Part shown: positions 49,984-58,827 of the stretch, piece by piece
How the letters are laid out: every line of letters starts with the position of its first letter
Numbering within the stretch: the stretch's first letter is position 1
Origin: Ferrovibrio terrae_A
GTDB lineage: Bacteria; Pseudomonadota; Alphaproteobacteria; Ferrovibrionales; Ferrovibrionaceae
NCBI RefSeq assembly: GCF_943372915.1
Contig: NZ_CALSAN010000002.1
Location: 1-64,000, forward strand
Direction: 5' to 3'
DNA length: 64,000 nucleotides
The notes under the pieces: model-generated
What the model saw: the letters and a program-made list of their open reading frames with translations, nothing else
Database searches by the model: none
Told to the model about the DNA's origin: nothing
Position numbers and translations under genes: made by a program

Positions 49984-50811
49984 TCAGGCAACCTGGGCAG
50001 CGACAAACTGCCGGGGCGTAATGCCGTAGACCCGGCGGAAATGCCGGTTGAGGGCACTCTGGTCGAAAAAGCCGGCGGCCAGCGCCGCCTCGGCAATCGG
50101 CATGCCGTCCCGCAGATGACGCAGGGCGGCCTTCAGCCGGATCTGGGTGAGGTAGGCATGCGGGGTCAGCCCGGTGGCCTGGCGGAACAGCCGGATCAGC
50201 TGAAACGAACTGAGACCCAGCGGATCGCTGAGATCGTCCAGCATCAGGCGCTCAGGATGGCGCTCCTCCATCACTGCCAGCAGTTGCCGCATCGGATGCC
50301 GCCCCCTGGCGGCTTCTGCGGCCGGGCGCTGCTGGCTGCCATAGCGGCCCGCGAGCATTGCAAAGCCCTGCGCCAGCAATTCCTGCTGGTGCAGAGGATC
50401 ATCGGCCTGTTCAAGCACGCAATGCAGGCTGTGAAACAGGCTCACCAGTTCCGGATCGCGAAACAGGTTGGCCGTGAAATAGGCCGGCCGGGGCAGATCG
50501 GCCAAACGGGCCGACTCGGCGATGGCCTGTCCGTCCAGATATATAGAGCGGTAGCGCCAGCGCAGGCTGCGGGCCATGCGGCCCGAATGCGGCTCATCGG
50601 GATTGAAGACCAGGAGGACATCCTCGCGGGCTTCCTCGGTATGGCCGCGGCTCGTGAATTCGGCCCCGCCGGCCTCGGTGACGGCCACCACCAGAGCGTC
50701 ATGACTGTGCGGGGCATAATCGTGGCGGGTGAAATCGGCATGCAGCAGACTGAGCCCCGGCATATGCCGGTTCTCCCAGTATCGCACCAAATTCTTCGCG
50801 CTTGCCTGCAC
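49984..50811 (-). CDS. AraC-family transcriptional regulator
   Basis: A 275-residue regulator. The N-terminal cupin includes FTRHDYAPHSHDALVVAVTEAGGAEF. The C-terminal double helix-turn-helix includes LSSFQLIRLFRQATGLTPHAYLTQIRLKAALRHLRDG, then IAEAALAAGFFDQSALNRHFRRVYGITPRQF. The GTG start at 50811 has GGAGG 8 bases upstream. It lies 78 bases upstream of alaX-eamA-marR on the same strand. AraC-EamA neighbours often regulate amino-acid export, which is inference here. Confidence 0.9.
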   Translation of the reverse strand: MQASAKNLVRYWENRHMPGLSLLHADFTRHDYAPHSHDALVVAVTEAGGAEFTSRGHTEEAREDVLLVFNPDEPHSGRMARSLRWRYRSIYLDGQAIAESARLADLPRPAYFTANLFRDPELVSLFHSLHCVLEQADDPLHQQELLAQGFAMLAGRYGSQQRPAAEAARGRHPMRQLLAVMEERHPERLMLDDLSDPLGLSSFQLIRLFRQATGLTPHAYLTQIRLKAALRHLRDGMPIAEAALAAGFFDQSALNRHFRRVYGITPRQFVAAQVA

Positions 50812-50964
50812 GGCATGGCCTCCAGTCCGGAAACAGAATAGAAGCCGGCCGGGCCCAGAGCCACCGGATTGTGTCCTGCCTGCGGCCTTGCGCCGCGCCC
50901 CGGATCACCGCCAGACCCCATCAGGCCGTTGGATTGCCCCCGTCTGACACTATATCCTCCGGTC

Positions 50965-51162
50965 ATGCAGACAGTCGTCAACATGCTGATCCCGGCCTTT
51001 GCCGTCGCCACCTTCCTGGTGCTGTGCGTGGGCATCTTTGCCCTGTTCCGGGGTGGCCGCTTCAACCGCTCCTATTCCAACCTGCTGATGCGCTGGCGCA
51101 TCCTGCTGCAGTTCATTGCCATTATCCTGATTGGCATTGCCAGTTTTGCCTTCCGCAACTAA
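50965..51162 (+). CDS. Twin-transmembrane HIG1-domain protein
   Basis: A 65-residue membrane protein with two helices (about 6-28 and 46-63) joined by a basic loop, GGRFNRSYSNLLMRWRILLQF. This is the hypoxia-induced-gene-1 (HIG_1_N) signature often found in Alphaproteobacteria immediately ahead of a PduO-type adenosyltransferase. HIG1 proteins associate with cytochrome oxidase in mitochondria; a bacterial role is unproven. The upstream frame to 50869 is not used because this ATG begins the conserved domain. Confidence 0.85.
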   Translation: MQTVVNMLIPAFAVATFLVLCVGIFALFRGGRFNRSYSNLLMRWRILLQFIAIILIGIASFAFRN

Positions 51163-51174
51163 GGCCGCTTCGCC

Positions 51175-51753
51175 ATGGTGAAACTCGACCGGATCTATAC
51201 GCGCGGCGGCGACAAGGGCATGACCTCGCTGGGGAACGGCGAGCGCGTCCCCAAGCACGATCTGCGGGTCGAGGCCTATGGCGCGGTGGACGAGGCCAAT
51301 GCCACCATCGGCATGGCGCGGCTGCATACGGCAGAGACCGATCTGGATGCCATGCTGTCGCGCATCCAGAATGACCTGTTCGACCTGGGCGCCGACCTGT
51401 CGACCCCGGAAGACGAAGAGAGCGATCCGCGCCGCCGCCCCGCCCTGCGGGTCGACCAGGTGCAGGTCGACCGGCTGGAAGCCGAGATCGACGCCATGAA
51501 CAGCCGGCTCAGCCCGCTGACATCTTTTATACTGCCCGGCGGCAGCCCGGCAGCGGCCTATCTGCATCTGGCCCGCACCGTGGTCCGCCGCGCCGAGCGG
51601 CTGGTCACCGCCCTGCAGGATGCGGAACGGGTCAATCCGGCGGCACTCAGCTATATCAACCGGCTGTCCGACCACCTGTTTGTAGCCGCCCGCCACGCCA
51701 ACCGGGATGGCGCTGCGGATGTGCTCTGGGTGCCCGGCCTCAACCGCGGCTGA
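51175..51753 (+). CDS. Cob(I)yrinic acid a,c-diamide / cob(I)alamin adenosyltransferase, PduO type
   Basis: A 192-residue trimeric enzyme that adenosylates corrinoid cob(I)alamin with ATP. The ATP-binding N-terminus is KLDRIYTRGGDKGMTSLGNGERVPKHDLRVEAYGAVDEANA. The C-terminal active-site helix is LPGGSPAAAYLHLARTVVRRAERL. It makes the adenosylcobalamin needed by ethylmalonyl-CoA mutase (about 8 kb away). It follows the HIG1 gene by 12 bases. A GC-rich hairpin (GCCGGGC/GCCCGGC at 51759-51780) follows its stop and may terminate transcription. Confidence 0.94.
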   Translation: MVKLDRIYTRGGDKGMTSLGNGERVPKHDLRVEAYGAVDEANATIGMARLHTAETDLDAMLSRIQNDLFDLGADLSTPEDEESDPRRRPALRVDQVQVDRLEAEIDAMNSRLSPLTSFILPGGSPAAAYLHLARTVVRRAERLVTALQDAERVNPAALSYINRLSDHLFVAARHANRDGAADVLWVPGLNRG

Positions 51754-51900
51754 CCCGGGCCGGGCCGGAAAGAGCCCGGCAAATTCTGCCGGACCACCCC
51801 CTGCAATGATGTGACACGGCAGAAGCTGCCGCGTTTACCTAGTCCCGAAATATTATAAAAAGCCCTGAAATAATAAGACATTAGCCAGGCCCGCCAAAAC

Positions 51901-51916
51901 TGGCACGCCGCTTGCT
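51901..51916 (+). promoter_or_regulatory. Sigma-54 promoter of flgE
   Basis: TGGCACGCCGCTTGCT matches the sigma-54 consensus TGGCAC-N5-TTGCW at every defined position (GG and GC ten bases apart). The start of transcription would be about 51928, 29 bases before the flgE ATG. This fits the sigma-54 control of middle/late flagellar genes in Alphaproteobacteria such as Caulobacter (FlbD/FlgR-type activators). Confidence 0.88.
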
Positions 51917-51956
51917 CCTGTACTGCCAAATCGGTTTCCAGCCAGGAGGCAGTGTT

Positions 51957-53318
51957 ATGTCAATTAGTGGCGCTTTACAGACTTCGATTACCGGCCTGAA
52001 TGGCCAGTCATCCGCCATCGGCTTCATTTCGGACAACGTCGCGAACGCGAGCACCATCGGTTACAAGAAGGTGGAATCGCGCTTCCAGACGCTGGTGACG
52101 CAGTCCAGCGCCCAGGCAAACACGCATTCTCCGGGCGGTGTGATCAATCAGCCGTTCTTCGCCAACAATTCACAAGGCGCGATCCAGCAGGTGTCATCCA
52201 CCACCTCGATCGCCCTGGTCGGCGGCGGCTTCATGCCGGTCTCGAAAAAGAACGGCCAGGATCAGACGACCGGCCTGCCGACTTTCGAAACCACCAGCTA
52301 CTTCACCCGCGTCGGCGACTTCAACCAGAATAACGACGGCTTCCTCGTGAACTCGTCGGGCTACTACCTTCGCGGCTGGCCAATCGACCCGGTCACCGGC
52401 GTGGTCGACAGCTCGGCCACCGAGGAAGTGCGCGTGTCCAACCTGCTCGACGCGCCGGTTGCGACCAGCGTGGTGGAATATGCCGCCAACCTGCCGTCCA
52501 ACGCACTCAACACCTCGGGCGCCCTGCCCGCCACCCTGCCGGCCAGTTCAATCCAGATCTTCGACGCGCTGGGCAATGCCCGCACGCTCGACCTGACCTG
52601 GACCCGCACCGGCAACAATACCTGGACGCTGGACGTGACGGCGACCGGCGCGACCGTGTCGGCCTTTGGTCCGGTGACGGTGGTGTTCGGCGCCTCGATC
52701 GGCGCGACCACCACTGTGGCAGGCCCCGGCACGATCTCCAGCCTGGGCGCCGCCGATGGCACCACGCCCTCCGGCGGTCTGGTCGGCTCGAATGCCACCG
52801 CGACCAACGACGATGCCTCGCTGAGCTTCAGCCTCGACTACGGTTCGGGCGGCCAGCAGATCCGTCTCGACCTCGGTTCCTATGGCAACTCGATCGGCAC
52901 CACGCAGTATGCCGGCGATACACTGACGCTGAACAATTTCCAGCAGAACGGTGTGCCGCAGGGTAACTTCAAGAACCTCGCCATCGACCAGGACGGCTTC
53001 GTCTCGGTCACCTTCGACAACGGCAACGTCAAACAGTTCTACCAGATCCCGGTGGCGAAATTCCGCGATCCAACCGAACTGGACCGCGTCGCCGGCAACG
53101 CCTTCGTGGAAACCCCCAGCTCGGGTGCCGCGGTTCTCTCGCAGTCCGGTGCGAGCGGTGCCGGTGACTATGTCTCGGCCGCCATCGAAGGCTCGAACGT
53201 CGACATCGCGGAAGAGTTCTCCAAGCTGATCGTCGCCCAGCGCACCTACTCGGCCAATGCCCGGCTGATTACCGCCGCCGACGAATTGCTGCAGGAAACC
53301 ATCAATATCCGCCGCTAA
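51957..53318 (+). CDS. flgE: Flagellar hook protein FlgE
   Basis: A 453-residue hook subunit exported by the flagellar type III apparatus. The N-terminal axial helix is SISGALQTSITGLNGQSSAIGFISDNVANASTIGYKKVESRFQTLV. The C-terminal axial helix is NVDIAEEFSKLIVAQRTYSANARLITAADELLQETINIRR. The domain between is Thr/Ala/Gly-rich. The ATG at 51957 has CAGGAGG upstream and a sigma-54 promoter. flgE-flgK-flgL form the hook and hook-filament junction. Confidence 0.95.
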   Translation: MSISGALQTSITGLNGQSSAIGFISDNVANASTIGYKKVESRFQTLVTQSSAQANTHSPGGVINQPFFANNSQGAIQQVSSTTSIALVGGGFMPVSKKNGQDQTTGLPTFETTSYFTRVGDFNQNNDGFLVNSSGYYLRGWPIDPVTGVVDSSATEEVRVSNLLDAPVATSVVEYAANLPSNALNTSGALPATLPASSIQIFDALGNARTLDLTWTRTGNNTWTLDVTATGATVSAFGPVTVVFGASIGATTTVAGPGTISSLGAADGTTPSGGLVGSNATATNDDASLSFSLDYGSGGQQIRLDLGSYGNSIGTTQYAGDTLTLNNFQQNGVPQGNFKNLAIDQDGFVSVTFDNGNVKQFYQIPVAKFRDPTELDRVAGNAFVETPSSGAAVLSQSGASGAGDYVSAAIEGSNVDIAEEFSKLIVAQRTYSANARLITAADELLQETINIRR

Positions 53319-53326
53319 CGCTGACT

Positions 53327-53352
53327 GACCGCCGGGCACCCGCCCGGCGGTC
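53327..53352 (+). other. Hairpin between flgE and flgK
   Basis: An 11-bp perfect stem (GACCGCCGGGC / GCCCGGCGGTC) with a 4-base loop lies 8 bases after the flgE stop. No U-run follows. It could stabilise the flgE message or reduce transcription into flgK. Confidence 0.6.
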
Positions 53353-53384
53353 ATCCTCCACCCCGCCAGAAAGGATTTTGCGTC

Positions 53385-54812
53385 ATGTCTCTGAGCGCTG
53401 CCCTCAACACCGCCGTGATCGGCCTGCAGACCCTGCAGAGCCAGACGCGCCTGGCGGCGGGCAACGTCTCCAACGCGCAGAATCCGAATTACACCCGCAA
53501 GGTTGCCACCCTCACTACGCCGGTTGCGGAAGGTCTGCCCTCTGCCGCGCTGATCTCCAGCATCACTCGCGTTGCCGCGCCGGAAATCCAGCAGGATCTG
53601 TACAGGGCGAATGCCGATTTCGGCCGTCTGCAGCAGCAGCTCACCTATACCAAGGAACTGGCGGAAACGCTGGACGCTACCAATACCACGGGTGACCAGC
53701 CCACTATGCTGGCGATGCTGACGCGCTTCGAGGATGCCTGGAAGCAGCTGGAAGCTACGCCCGAAAACAACGATCTGAAAAACCTGGTCGTGCAGCGCGG
53801 CAACGAGCTGGCCACGGAAATTCGACGTCTCAACGGCCTGCAGTCTGAATTGCAGAGCCGCGCGCAGGAGAACCTGCGCAGCCAGATTGACTCGCTTAAC
53901 GAATCGACGAACAAGATCGCCGAACTGAATGGCAAGATCGCCTCTCAGGCTGCCGCCGGCGCGCCGATCGGCGATCTCGAAGATCTGCGTGACGCGGAAA
54001 TTGCAGCACTGTCGGACAAGGTTGGCATCCGCACCATCAAGAACGATCGCGGCGAGCTGTTCGTTTACACCGAAGGCGGCGTTCAGCTGGTCGGAACCGT
54101 CTCCCAGCAGTTCGACTATATTTCCGTCGCCAATCCTCCGACCTATCCACAGCCCGGTATCTACCTGCAAAGCTCGGGTGCCGACGTAACGGCCGGCTTC
54201 CTGAATGGTACGACCCGCGCCTCGATCGACTATCTCGACAGCACGACAACCGGCCTCGCCTCAACCGACCCCAACGTCGCTGTGCTGGCGAAGTTCTTCA
54301 ACCAGCTCGATGCTTTTGCCTCGAACCTTTCTGATGTGGTCAACACTGCCTACGGCGGCGTATTCTTCGACTACAATGGCACTGTGGCGACGCCGCCGGA
54401 TGAAGCTGGCCGCATCATGGTTGAAGCAGGTGTAATGGCCGACCCGAGCACTCTGGATGCCAGCGTCGCCGGTACGGTACAGCAGGCCATGCGCAACACC
54501 ACGCGGACCAATGCGCAGATCAATCGGACGACCGATCCGAACGGCCTGGTGATCGCCAATGTCAATATTTTCGGTGTCGCCAACAGCATTCTGGCCTACC
54601 ATGCCCGCGCCGCTGCCGACAACGAAATCCAGCGTGACTCGGCAGAACGCCTGGAAAACACCCTGGACCAGAAATACCGCAACTTGACGGGCGTCAACAT
54701 CGACGACGAGCTTGCGCAGCTTCAGGTTCTGCAGAACAATTATGCCGCGCTGGCCAATGTGATGAACACGGTCACGCAGATGTTTGACACCCTCGTCAAC
54801 ATCGGGAGGTAA
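53385..54812 (+). CDS. flgK: Flagellar hook-associated protein 1 (FlgK)
   Basis: A 475-residue hook-filament junction protein. The N-terminus SLSAALNTAVIGLQTLQSQTRLAAGNVSNAQNPNYTRKVA is the axial motif ANVAN-like seen in FlgK. The C-terminus LTGVNIDDELAQLQVLQNNYAALANVMNTVTQMFDTLVNIGR matches FlgK. It is shorter than the 540-residue enteric form. AAAGGA precedes the ATG. It is followed by flgL after 3 bases. Confidence 0.93.
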   Translation: MSLSAALNTAVIGLQTLQSQTRLAAGNVSNAQNPNYTRKVATLTTPVAEGLPSAALISSITRVAAPEIQQDLYRANADFGRLQQQLTYTKELAETLDATNTTGDQPTMLAMLTRFEDAWKQLEATPENNDLKNLVVQRGNELATEIRRLNGLQSELQSRAQENLRSQIDSLNESTNKIAELNGKIASQAAAGAPIGDLEDLRDAEIAALSDKVGIRTIKNDRGELFVYTEGGVQLVGTVSQQFDYISVANPPTYPQPGIYLQSSGADVTAGFLNGTTRASIDYLDSTTTGLASTDPNVAVLAKFFNQLDAFASNLSDVVNTAYGGVFFDYNGTVATPPDEAGRIMVEAGVMADPSTLDASVAGTVQQAMRNTTRTNAQINRTTDPNGLVIANVNIFGVANSILAYHARAAADNEIQRDSAERLENTLDQKYRNLTGVNIDDELAQLQVLQNNYAALANVMNTVTQMFDTLVNIGR

Positions 54813-54815
54813 ATC

Positions 54816-55868
54816 ATGGTTGCGCTCGTAGGAACCACCCAGTACGCCACCCAGCTCGATGTCACCCGCAACATCCGGCTGCTGAACCTGCAGCTGAGCA
54901 AGCAGAACCAGCAGCTGGCCGACGGCCGCTATGCCGACGGCCTGATCGGCGTGTCGCAGCGTGCCCAGGAGCTCGGCTCGCTGAAGTCGGAAGTCGGCAC
55001 GATCAACAATTACAAGAGCGCGGTGCAGACGGCGCAGAACCGTACCGACCTTTACGCACTGACCATCGAAGAGATCATCGATATCGCCACCGAGGCGCAG
55101 GATACGATGATCAAGAACCGCGACCCCTTCTTCGCCTCAACCGCGGCGCCGAATGTGCAGGCCAATGTGCTGCTCGACCGCATCGGCGGCCTGCTGCAGA
55201 CCAAGGATGGCGACCGCTTCCTGTTCGCCGGCACCAATTATACCGAAAACCCGATCAACGGCTCGATCTCTGGCCTGGCCACCGTCTATCCGGCCGGTGC
55301 GGTTCCCGGTGTGGGCTTCAACACTTTCGTTCCCTTCACGGTGCCGGCGGCTTTCCCGGGCACCACGAACTACGCTTCGGCTGCCGACTTCTACATTAAT
55401 CCGACCGCCACGGCGCCCGGCACCTATGACGACTATTATGACGCCGCCGGCACGACCCTGTACTCGGATGACAACGAGCAGCTGAGCTATGGTGTCTCGG
55501 CCGCCGAAGACGGCTTCCAGACCCTGATCGACTCGATCATCCGTTTCCGCGACGCCACCCAGGACATCGCGACCGATCCGAACAACTACCAGGCCCGCGT
55601 CGATGATGCGCGCGACCAGTTGAACACCGCCATCACCCAGCTTAAGACGATTGCCTCGCGCAACGGCTACAAGCAGCAGCAACTGCAGGAAGTGCAGGAG
55701 CGCCACGACCGTTCGCTGGACGTCGTCAAGGTGCGCATCGGCGGCATCGAGAATATCGATATCGGCGAGGTCTCGGTGAATATCAAAAACCTGCAGACCA
55801 CGCTGGAAGCCAGCTACGTGATCACCCGCGACAGCCTGCAGCTTTCGCTGGTCAACTACCTGCGCTAG
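54816..55868 (+). CDS. flgL: Flagellar hook-associated protein FlgL (flagellin-related)
   Basis: A 350-residue flagellin-like protein. The N-terminal coiled coil is NIRLLNLQLSKQNQQLADGRYADGLIGVSQRAQELGSLKSEVGTINNYKSAVQTAQNR. The C-terminal part QQQLQEVQERHDRSLDVVKVRIGGIENIDIGEVSVNIKNLQTTLEASYVI pairs with it. It ends NYLR rather than with a flagellin LLR motif, and follows flgK with GGGAGG 5 bases before its ATG. It is FlgL rather than flagellin because of position. Confidence 0.85.
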   Translation: MVALVGTTQYATQLDVTRNIRLLNLQLSKQNQQLADGRYADGLIGVSQRAQELGSLKSEVGTINNYKSAVQTAQNRTDLYALTIEEIIDIATEAQDTMIKNRDPFFASTAAPNVQANVLLDRIGGLLQTKDGDRFLFAGTNYTENPINGSISGLATVYPAGAVPGVGFNTFVPFTVPAAFPGTTNYASAADFYINPTATAPGTYDDYYDAAGTTLYSDDNEQLSYGVSAAEDGFQTLIDSIIRFRDATQDIATDPNNYQARVDDARDQLNTAITQLKTIASRNGYKQQQLQEVQERHDRSLDVVKVRIGGIENIDIGEVSVNIKNLQTTLEASYVITRDSLQLSLVNYLR

Positions 55869-55980
55869 TTCGCGCTTTCAGGGCGATTTTCCGGCGTTCA
55901 GACGCTGTGGCGGGCCGGCCCGCCGGTTGCGATTCCGCCACTATTGCCTATATTCCGGACCATAACACAGGCTCCGGAAC

Positions 55981-57360
55981 ATGGACATTCACCTCTACAA
56001 TACGCTCACCCGCCAGAAGGAAGTCTTCCGGCCGCTCGATCCGCAGCGGGTGACCATGTATGTCTGCGGCCCCACGGTCTACAACTATGCCCATATCGGC
56101 AACGCCAGACCGGCCGTGGTGTTCGACACCCTGTATCGCCTGATGCAGCGCAACTTCCCGGCCGTGGTCTATGCCCGCAACGTCACGGACGTGGACGACA
56201 GGATCAACCAGTCGGCCAAGGACCAGGGCGTGCCGATCAGTGTGATCACCGATCGCTATCTGGCTGCCTATCATGCCGACATGGGCGCGCTAGGCGTGCT
56301 GCCGCCGACCATCGAACCGAAGGTGACCCAGCACATCGGTGCCATCATCGCAATGATTGAGCGGCTGATTGCCACCGGCAATGCCTACGAGGAAGATGGC
56401 CAGGTACTGTTCCATGTGCCGTCCTTCAAGGATTATGGCCAGCTGTCGCGCCGCGACCGCGACGATATGATCGCCGGGGCTCGCGTCGACGTGGCGCCCT
56501 ACAAGCGCGACCCGGCCGATTTCACCCTTTGGAAACCCTCTACCCCCGACATGACGGGCTGGGACAGCCCCTGGGGCCGGGGCCGGCCGGGCTGGCATAT
56601 CGAATGCTCGGCCATGATCGAACGCAATTTCGGCATCGGCCCGATCGATATCCATGGCGGCGGCCATGACCTGATCTTCCCGCATCATGAGAATGAAATC
56701 GCCCAGAGCACCTGCGCCCATAATGGCGCACTGTTCTGCCGCGTCTGGATGCACAACGGCTTCGTCAACATCAATGCCGAGAAGATGTCAAAGTCACTCG
56801 GCAATGTGACGCTGGTGCACAATCTGCTGGAGCTTGCCCCGGGTGAAGCACTGCGCCTGGTGCTGCTGTCGGCGCATTACCGTCAGCCGCTCGACTGGAC
56901 CGAGACTGCGGTGAAGGATGCGCGCGCCCAGCTCGACCGCCTGTATCGCGCACTCGACAGCCTGAAGGACGTGCAAGCCAGTGACGGCCCTGCGCCGGCC
57001 GGCTTCATGGCGGCGCTGGCCGACGACCTCAATACGCCCAAGGCGCTGGCCGAACTGCACCAGATCGCCAATGCCGCGAACAAGGCCAGCGATGCCGCCG
57101 AGCGGGCCCGCCTGAAGGGCGAACTGCTGGCCTGCGGCTGGCTACTCGGCCTTTTGCAGCAGGATCCCGCCGCCTGGATGAAAGGTGCCGGTGCCGCCGA
57201 TGTGGATACCGCGGCCATCGAGGCACTGATCGCCGAACGCAAGGCTGCGCGCGCGCGCAAGGACTGGGCAGAATCGGACCGCATCCGCGACGACCTCGCT
57301 GCCAAAGGAATCCTGCTGGAAGACAAGGCGGGTGAAACCACCTGGCGGGTGGCCTCATGA
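55981..57360 (+). CDS. cysS: Cysteinyl-tRNA synthetase
   Basis: A 459-residue class I synthetase. The HIGH-type motif is in CGPTVYNYAHIGNARPAVVFD. The zinc ligands are in CGPT near the N-terminus, WHIECSAM and HHENEIAQ. KMSKS is in NAEKMSKSLGNVT. The length is normal. It is coupled to sufE (ATGA). The 112-base leader has a perfect GC palindrome (55909-55924) of unknown role. Confidence 0.98.
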   Translation: MDIHLYNTLTRQKEVFRPLDPQRVTMYVCGPTVYNYAHIGNARPAVVFDTLYRLMQRNFPAVVYARNVTDVDDRINQSAKDQGVPISVITDRYLAAYHADMGALGVLPPTIEPKVTQHIGAIIAMIERLIATGNAYEEDGQVLFHVPSFKDYGQLSRRDRDDMIAGARVDVAPYKRDPADFTLWKPSTPDMTGWDSPWGRGRPGWHIECSAMIERNFGIGPIDIHGGGHDLIFPHHENEIAQSTCAHNGALFCRVWMHNGFVNINAEKMSKSLGNVTLVHNLLELAPGEALRLVLLSAHYRQPLDWTETAVKDARAQLDRLYRALDSLKDVQASDGPAPAGFMAALADDLNTPKALAELHQIANAANKASDAAERARLKGELLACGWLLGLLQQDPAAWMKGAGAADVDTAAIEALIAERKAARARKDWAESDRIRDDLAAKGILLEDKAGETTWRVAS

Positions 57361-57785
57361 GCGAGCCTGATATCAAGGCCGTGCAGGAAGAGATCGTCGA
57401 AGACTTCTCGATGTTCGACGACTGGATGGACCGCTATCGTTTCCTGATCGATCTTGGCCGCGCCCTGCCCGCCTATCCTGACGAGCTGCGCACCGATGCA
57501 TGGCGGGTGAAGGGCTGCATCAATCGCGCCTGGCTGCATGGCGAAGCGCGCGATGGCCGGGTGTATTACCAAGCCAGCAGCGAGTCCGAGATCGTTGCCG
57601 GGCTGATCGCCCTGCTGCTGAAGGTCTATTCCGGCCGCAAGCCGCAGGAGATCATCGATAACCCGCCTGACTTCCTGCAGCGCATCGGCGTGTGGGAAAA
57701 CATCACATCCAACCGCATCAACGGCCTGAACGGCATGATTGCGCTGATCCAGTCGGTGGCGAAGGCGGAACTGAAAGCCGCCTAG
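57357..57785 (+). CDS. SufE-family cysteine desulfurase activator
   Basis: A 142-residue sulfur-accepting protein. The persulfide-carrying cysteine is Cys54 in WRVKGCINRAWLHG, in the loop that meets the cysteine desulfurase SufS/CsdA. The C-terminal helix is ITSNRINGLNGMIALIQ. It overlaps cysS by four bases and faces the NifU-like gene tail to tail (stops overlap by four bases). No suf operon is in the window, so it is a lone accessory copy or the main SufE. Confidence 0.9.
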   Translation: MSEPDIKAVQEEIVEDFSMFDDWMDRYRFLIDLGRALPAYPDELRTDAWRVKGCINRAWLHGEARDGRVYYQASSESEIVAGLIALLLKVYSGRKPQEIIDNPPDFLQRIGVWENITSNRINGLNGMIALIQSVAKAELKAA

Positions 57786-58237
57786 GCCTTTTTCGCCGCT
57801 TCGATCTGGTCGATTGCCTTCACCGCTGCCTCGAAGGGCAGCAGCACGGCGTTGTGGCGGGCCTTGTGCTCGCGCACCGGCACCAGCACCTCCAGGTCGC
57901 TGAAGGCGCCACCGGCGAAATCCGCCCCCGGCGGCGGGCCATTTTCCTTCAGCATGCTGCGCATCACCCCCACCAGCTGGCGCAGGGTGGCAGCGTCCTG
58001 GCCAACGATATGCCGGCCCAGGATGCTGGCGGCGGCCTGGCCGAGCGCACAGGCCCGCACCTGCTGGCCATAGGCGGCCACCCGGCCGTCCGGGGCCAGG
58101 GTCAGGTCCACGGTGATCCGGCTGCCGCAGAGCGGGCTGTGGTGCGTCACGGTGGCATCCGGGGCGGTCAGGCGCTCGGTTTGGCCGATATGTGCCGCAA
58201 AATTAAGGATTTTTTCGTTGTAGAGGGCATTCAGCAT
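57782..58237 (-). CDS. NifU/IscU-like Fe-S scaffold lacking the third cysteine
   Basis: A 151-residue protein of the IscU/NifU N-terminal fold. Cys37 (SPLCGSRI) and Cys63 (RACALGQAAAS) are in the usual first two cluster positions. The third cysteine, expected in an HC motif, is replaced by Asn129 in KARHNAVLLPFEA. The long insert with Gly/Pro (NGPPPGADFAGGAF) follows the SufU pattern. It may bind a cluster or zinc weakly, or act as a modified scaffold. I recall alphaproteobacterial relatives with the same change, so this may be a stable subfamily. Confidence 0.82.
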   Translation of the reverse strand: MLNALYNEKILNFAAHIGQTERLTAPDATVTHHSPLCGSRITVDLTLAPDGRVAAYGQQVRACALGQAAASILGRHIVGQDAATLRQLVGVMRSMLKENGPPPGADFAGGAFSDLEVLVPVREHKARHNAVLLPFEAAVKAIDQIEAAKKA

Positions 58238-58361
58238 GGCGCTTAGGCTACTCCTCGGCCGGCTCGGCTTGAAGCACCGGCCACCCGACGATATATAACG
58301 GCCATTCCTTCAAGAGCAATCCGGGCAGTTTCTACAGGCTGGCCGGTCAGGAGCAAGCCCC

Positions 58362-58823
58362 GTGTTCGCCAATCGCGTCTCCATTGAGCAGGTCGAAGAA
58401 GGCAAGGATCTGGCGCCGAAATTCGACGCCGACGGCCTGATCGCCTGTGTCACCACCGCCGCCGAAAGCGGCGAGGTACTGATGCTCGGCTATATGAATG
58501 CCGAAGCACTGCGCAAGACCATCGAGACCGGCGAGGCGCATTACTACAGCCGCAGCCGCAAGGTGTTGTGGCACAAGGGCGCCACCTCGGGTCTGGTGCA
58601 GAAAGTGGTCGAGATGCGCATCGACGACGACCAGGATGCGGTCTGGCTGCGCGTGACCATTCCGGGCGATGCCTCCTGCCATGTCGGCTACCGCTCCTGC
58701 TTCTACCGTTCGGTGCCGACCGGCGCATCGGCCGACAAGGTCGAACTCACCTTCGAGGAGAAGGAGAAGATGTTCGATCCGAAGGAAGTCTACGGCGACG
58801 CACCGAACCCGACGATTCTGTAA
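58362..58823 (+). CDS. hisI: Phosphoribosyl-AMP cyclohydrolase
   Basis: A 153-residue enzyme of histidine biosynthesis that opens the purine ring of phosphoribosyl-AMP. YYSRSRKVLWHKGATSGLVQ, DDDQDAVWLRVTIPGDASCHVGYRSCFYRS and the zinc-binding cysteines in SCHVGYRSC are diagnostic. It is the stand-alone HisI without HisE. The start is GTG at 58362, with AGGAG 9 bases upstream. A TATATAA at about 58293 may be its -10. Confidence 0.94.
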   Translation: MFANRVSIEQVEEGKDLAPKFDADGLIACVTTAAESGEVLMLGYMNAEALRKTIETGEAHYYSRSRKVLWHKGATSGLVQKVVEMRIDDDQDAVWLRVTIPGDASCHVGYRSCFYRSVPTGASADKVELTFEEKEKMFDPKEVYGDAPNPTIL

Positions 58824-58827
58824 TCCG

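Noticed and set aside
52548..54170. A 540-codon minus-strand frame opposite flgE/flgK
   Set aside because: Antisense shadow spanning two flagellar genes.
55909..55924. Perfect 16-bp GC palindrome after flgL as a terminator
   Set aside because: It has no loop and no U-run; kept only as a note under cysS.
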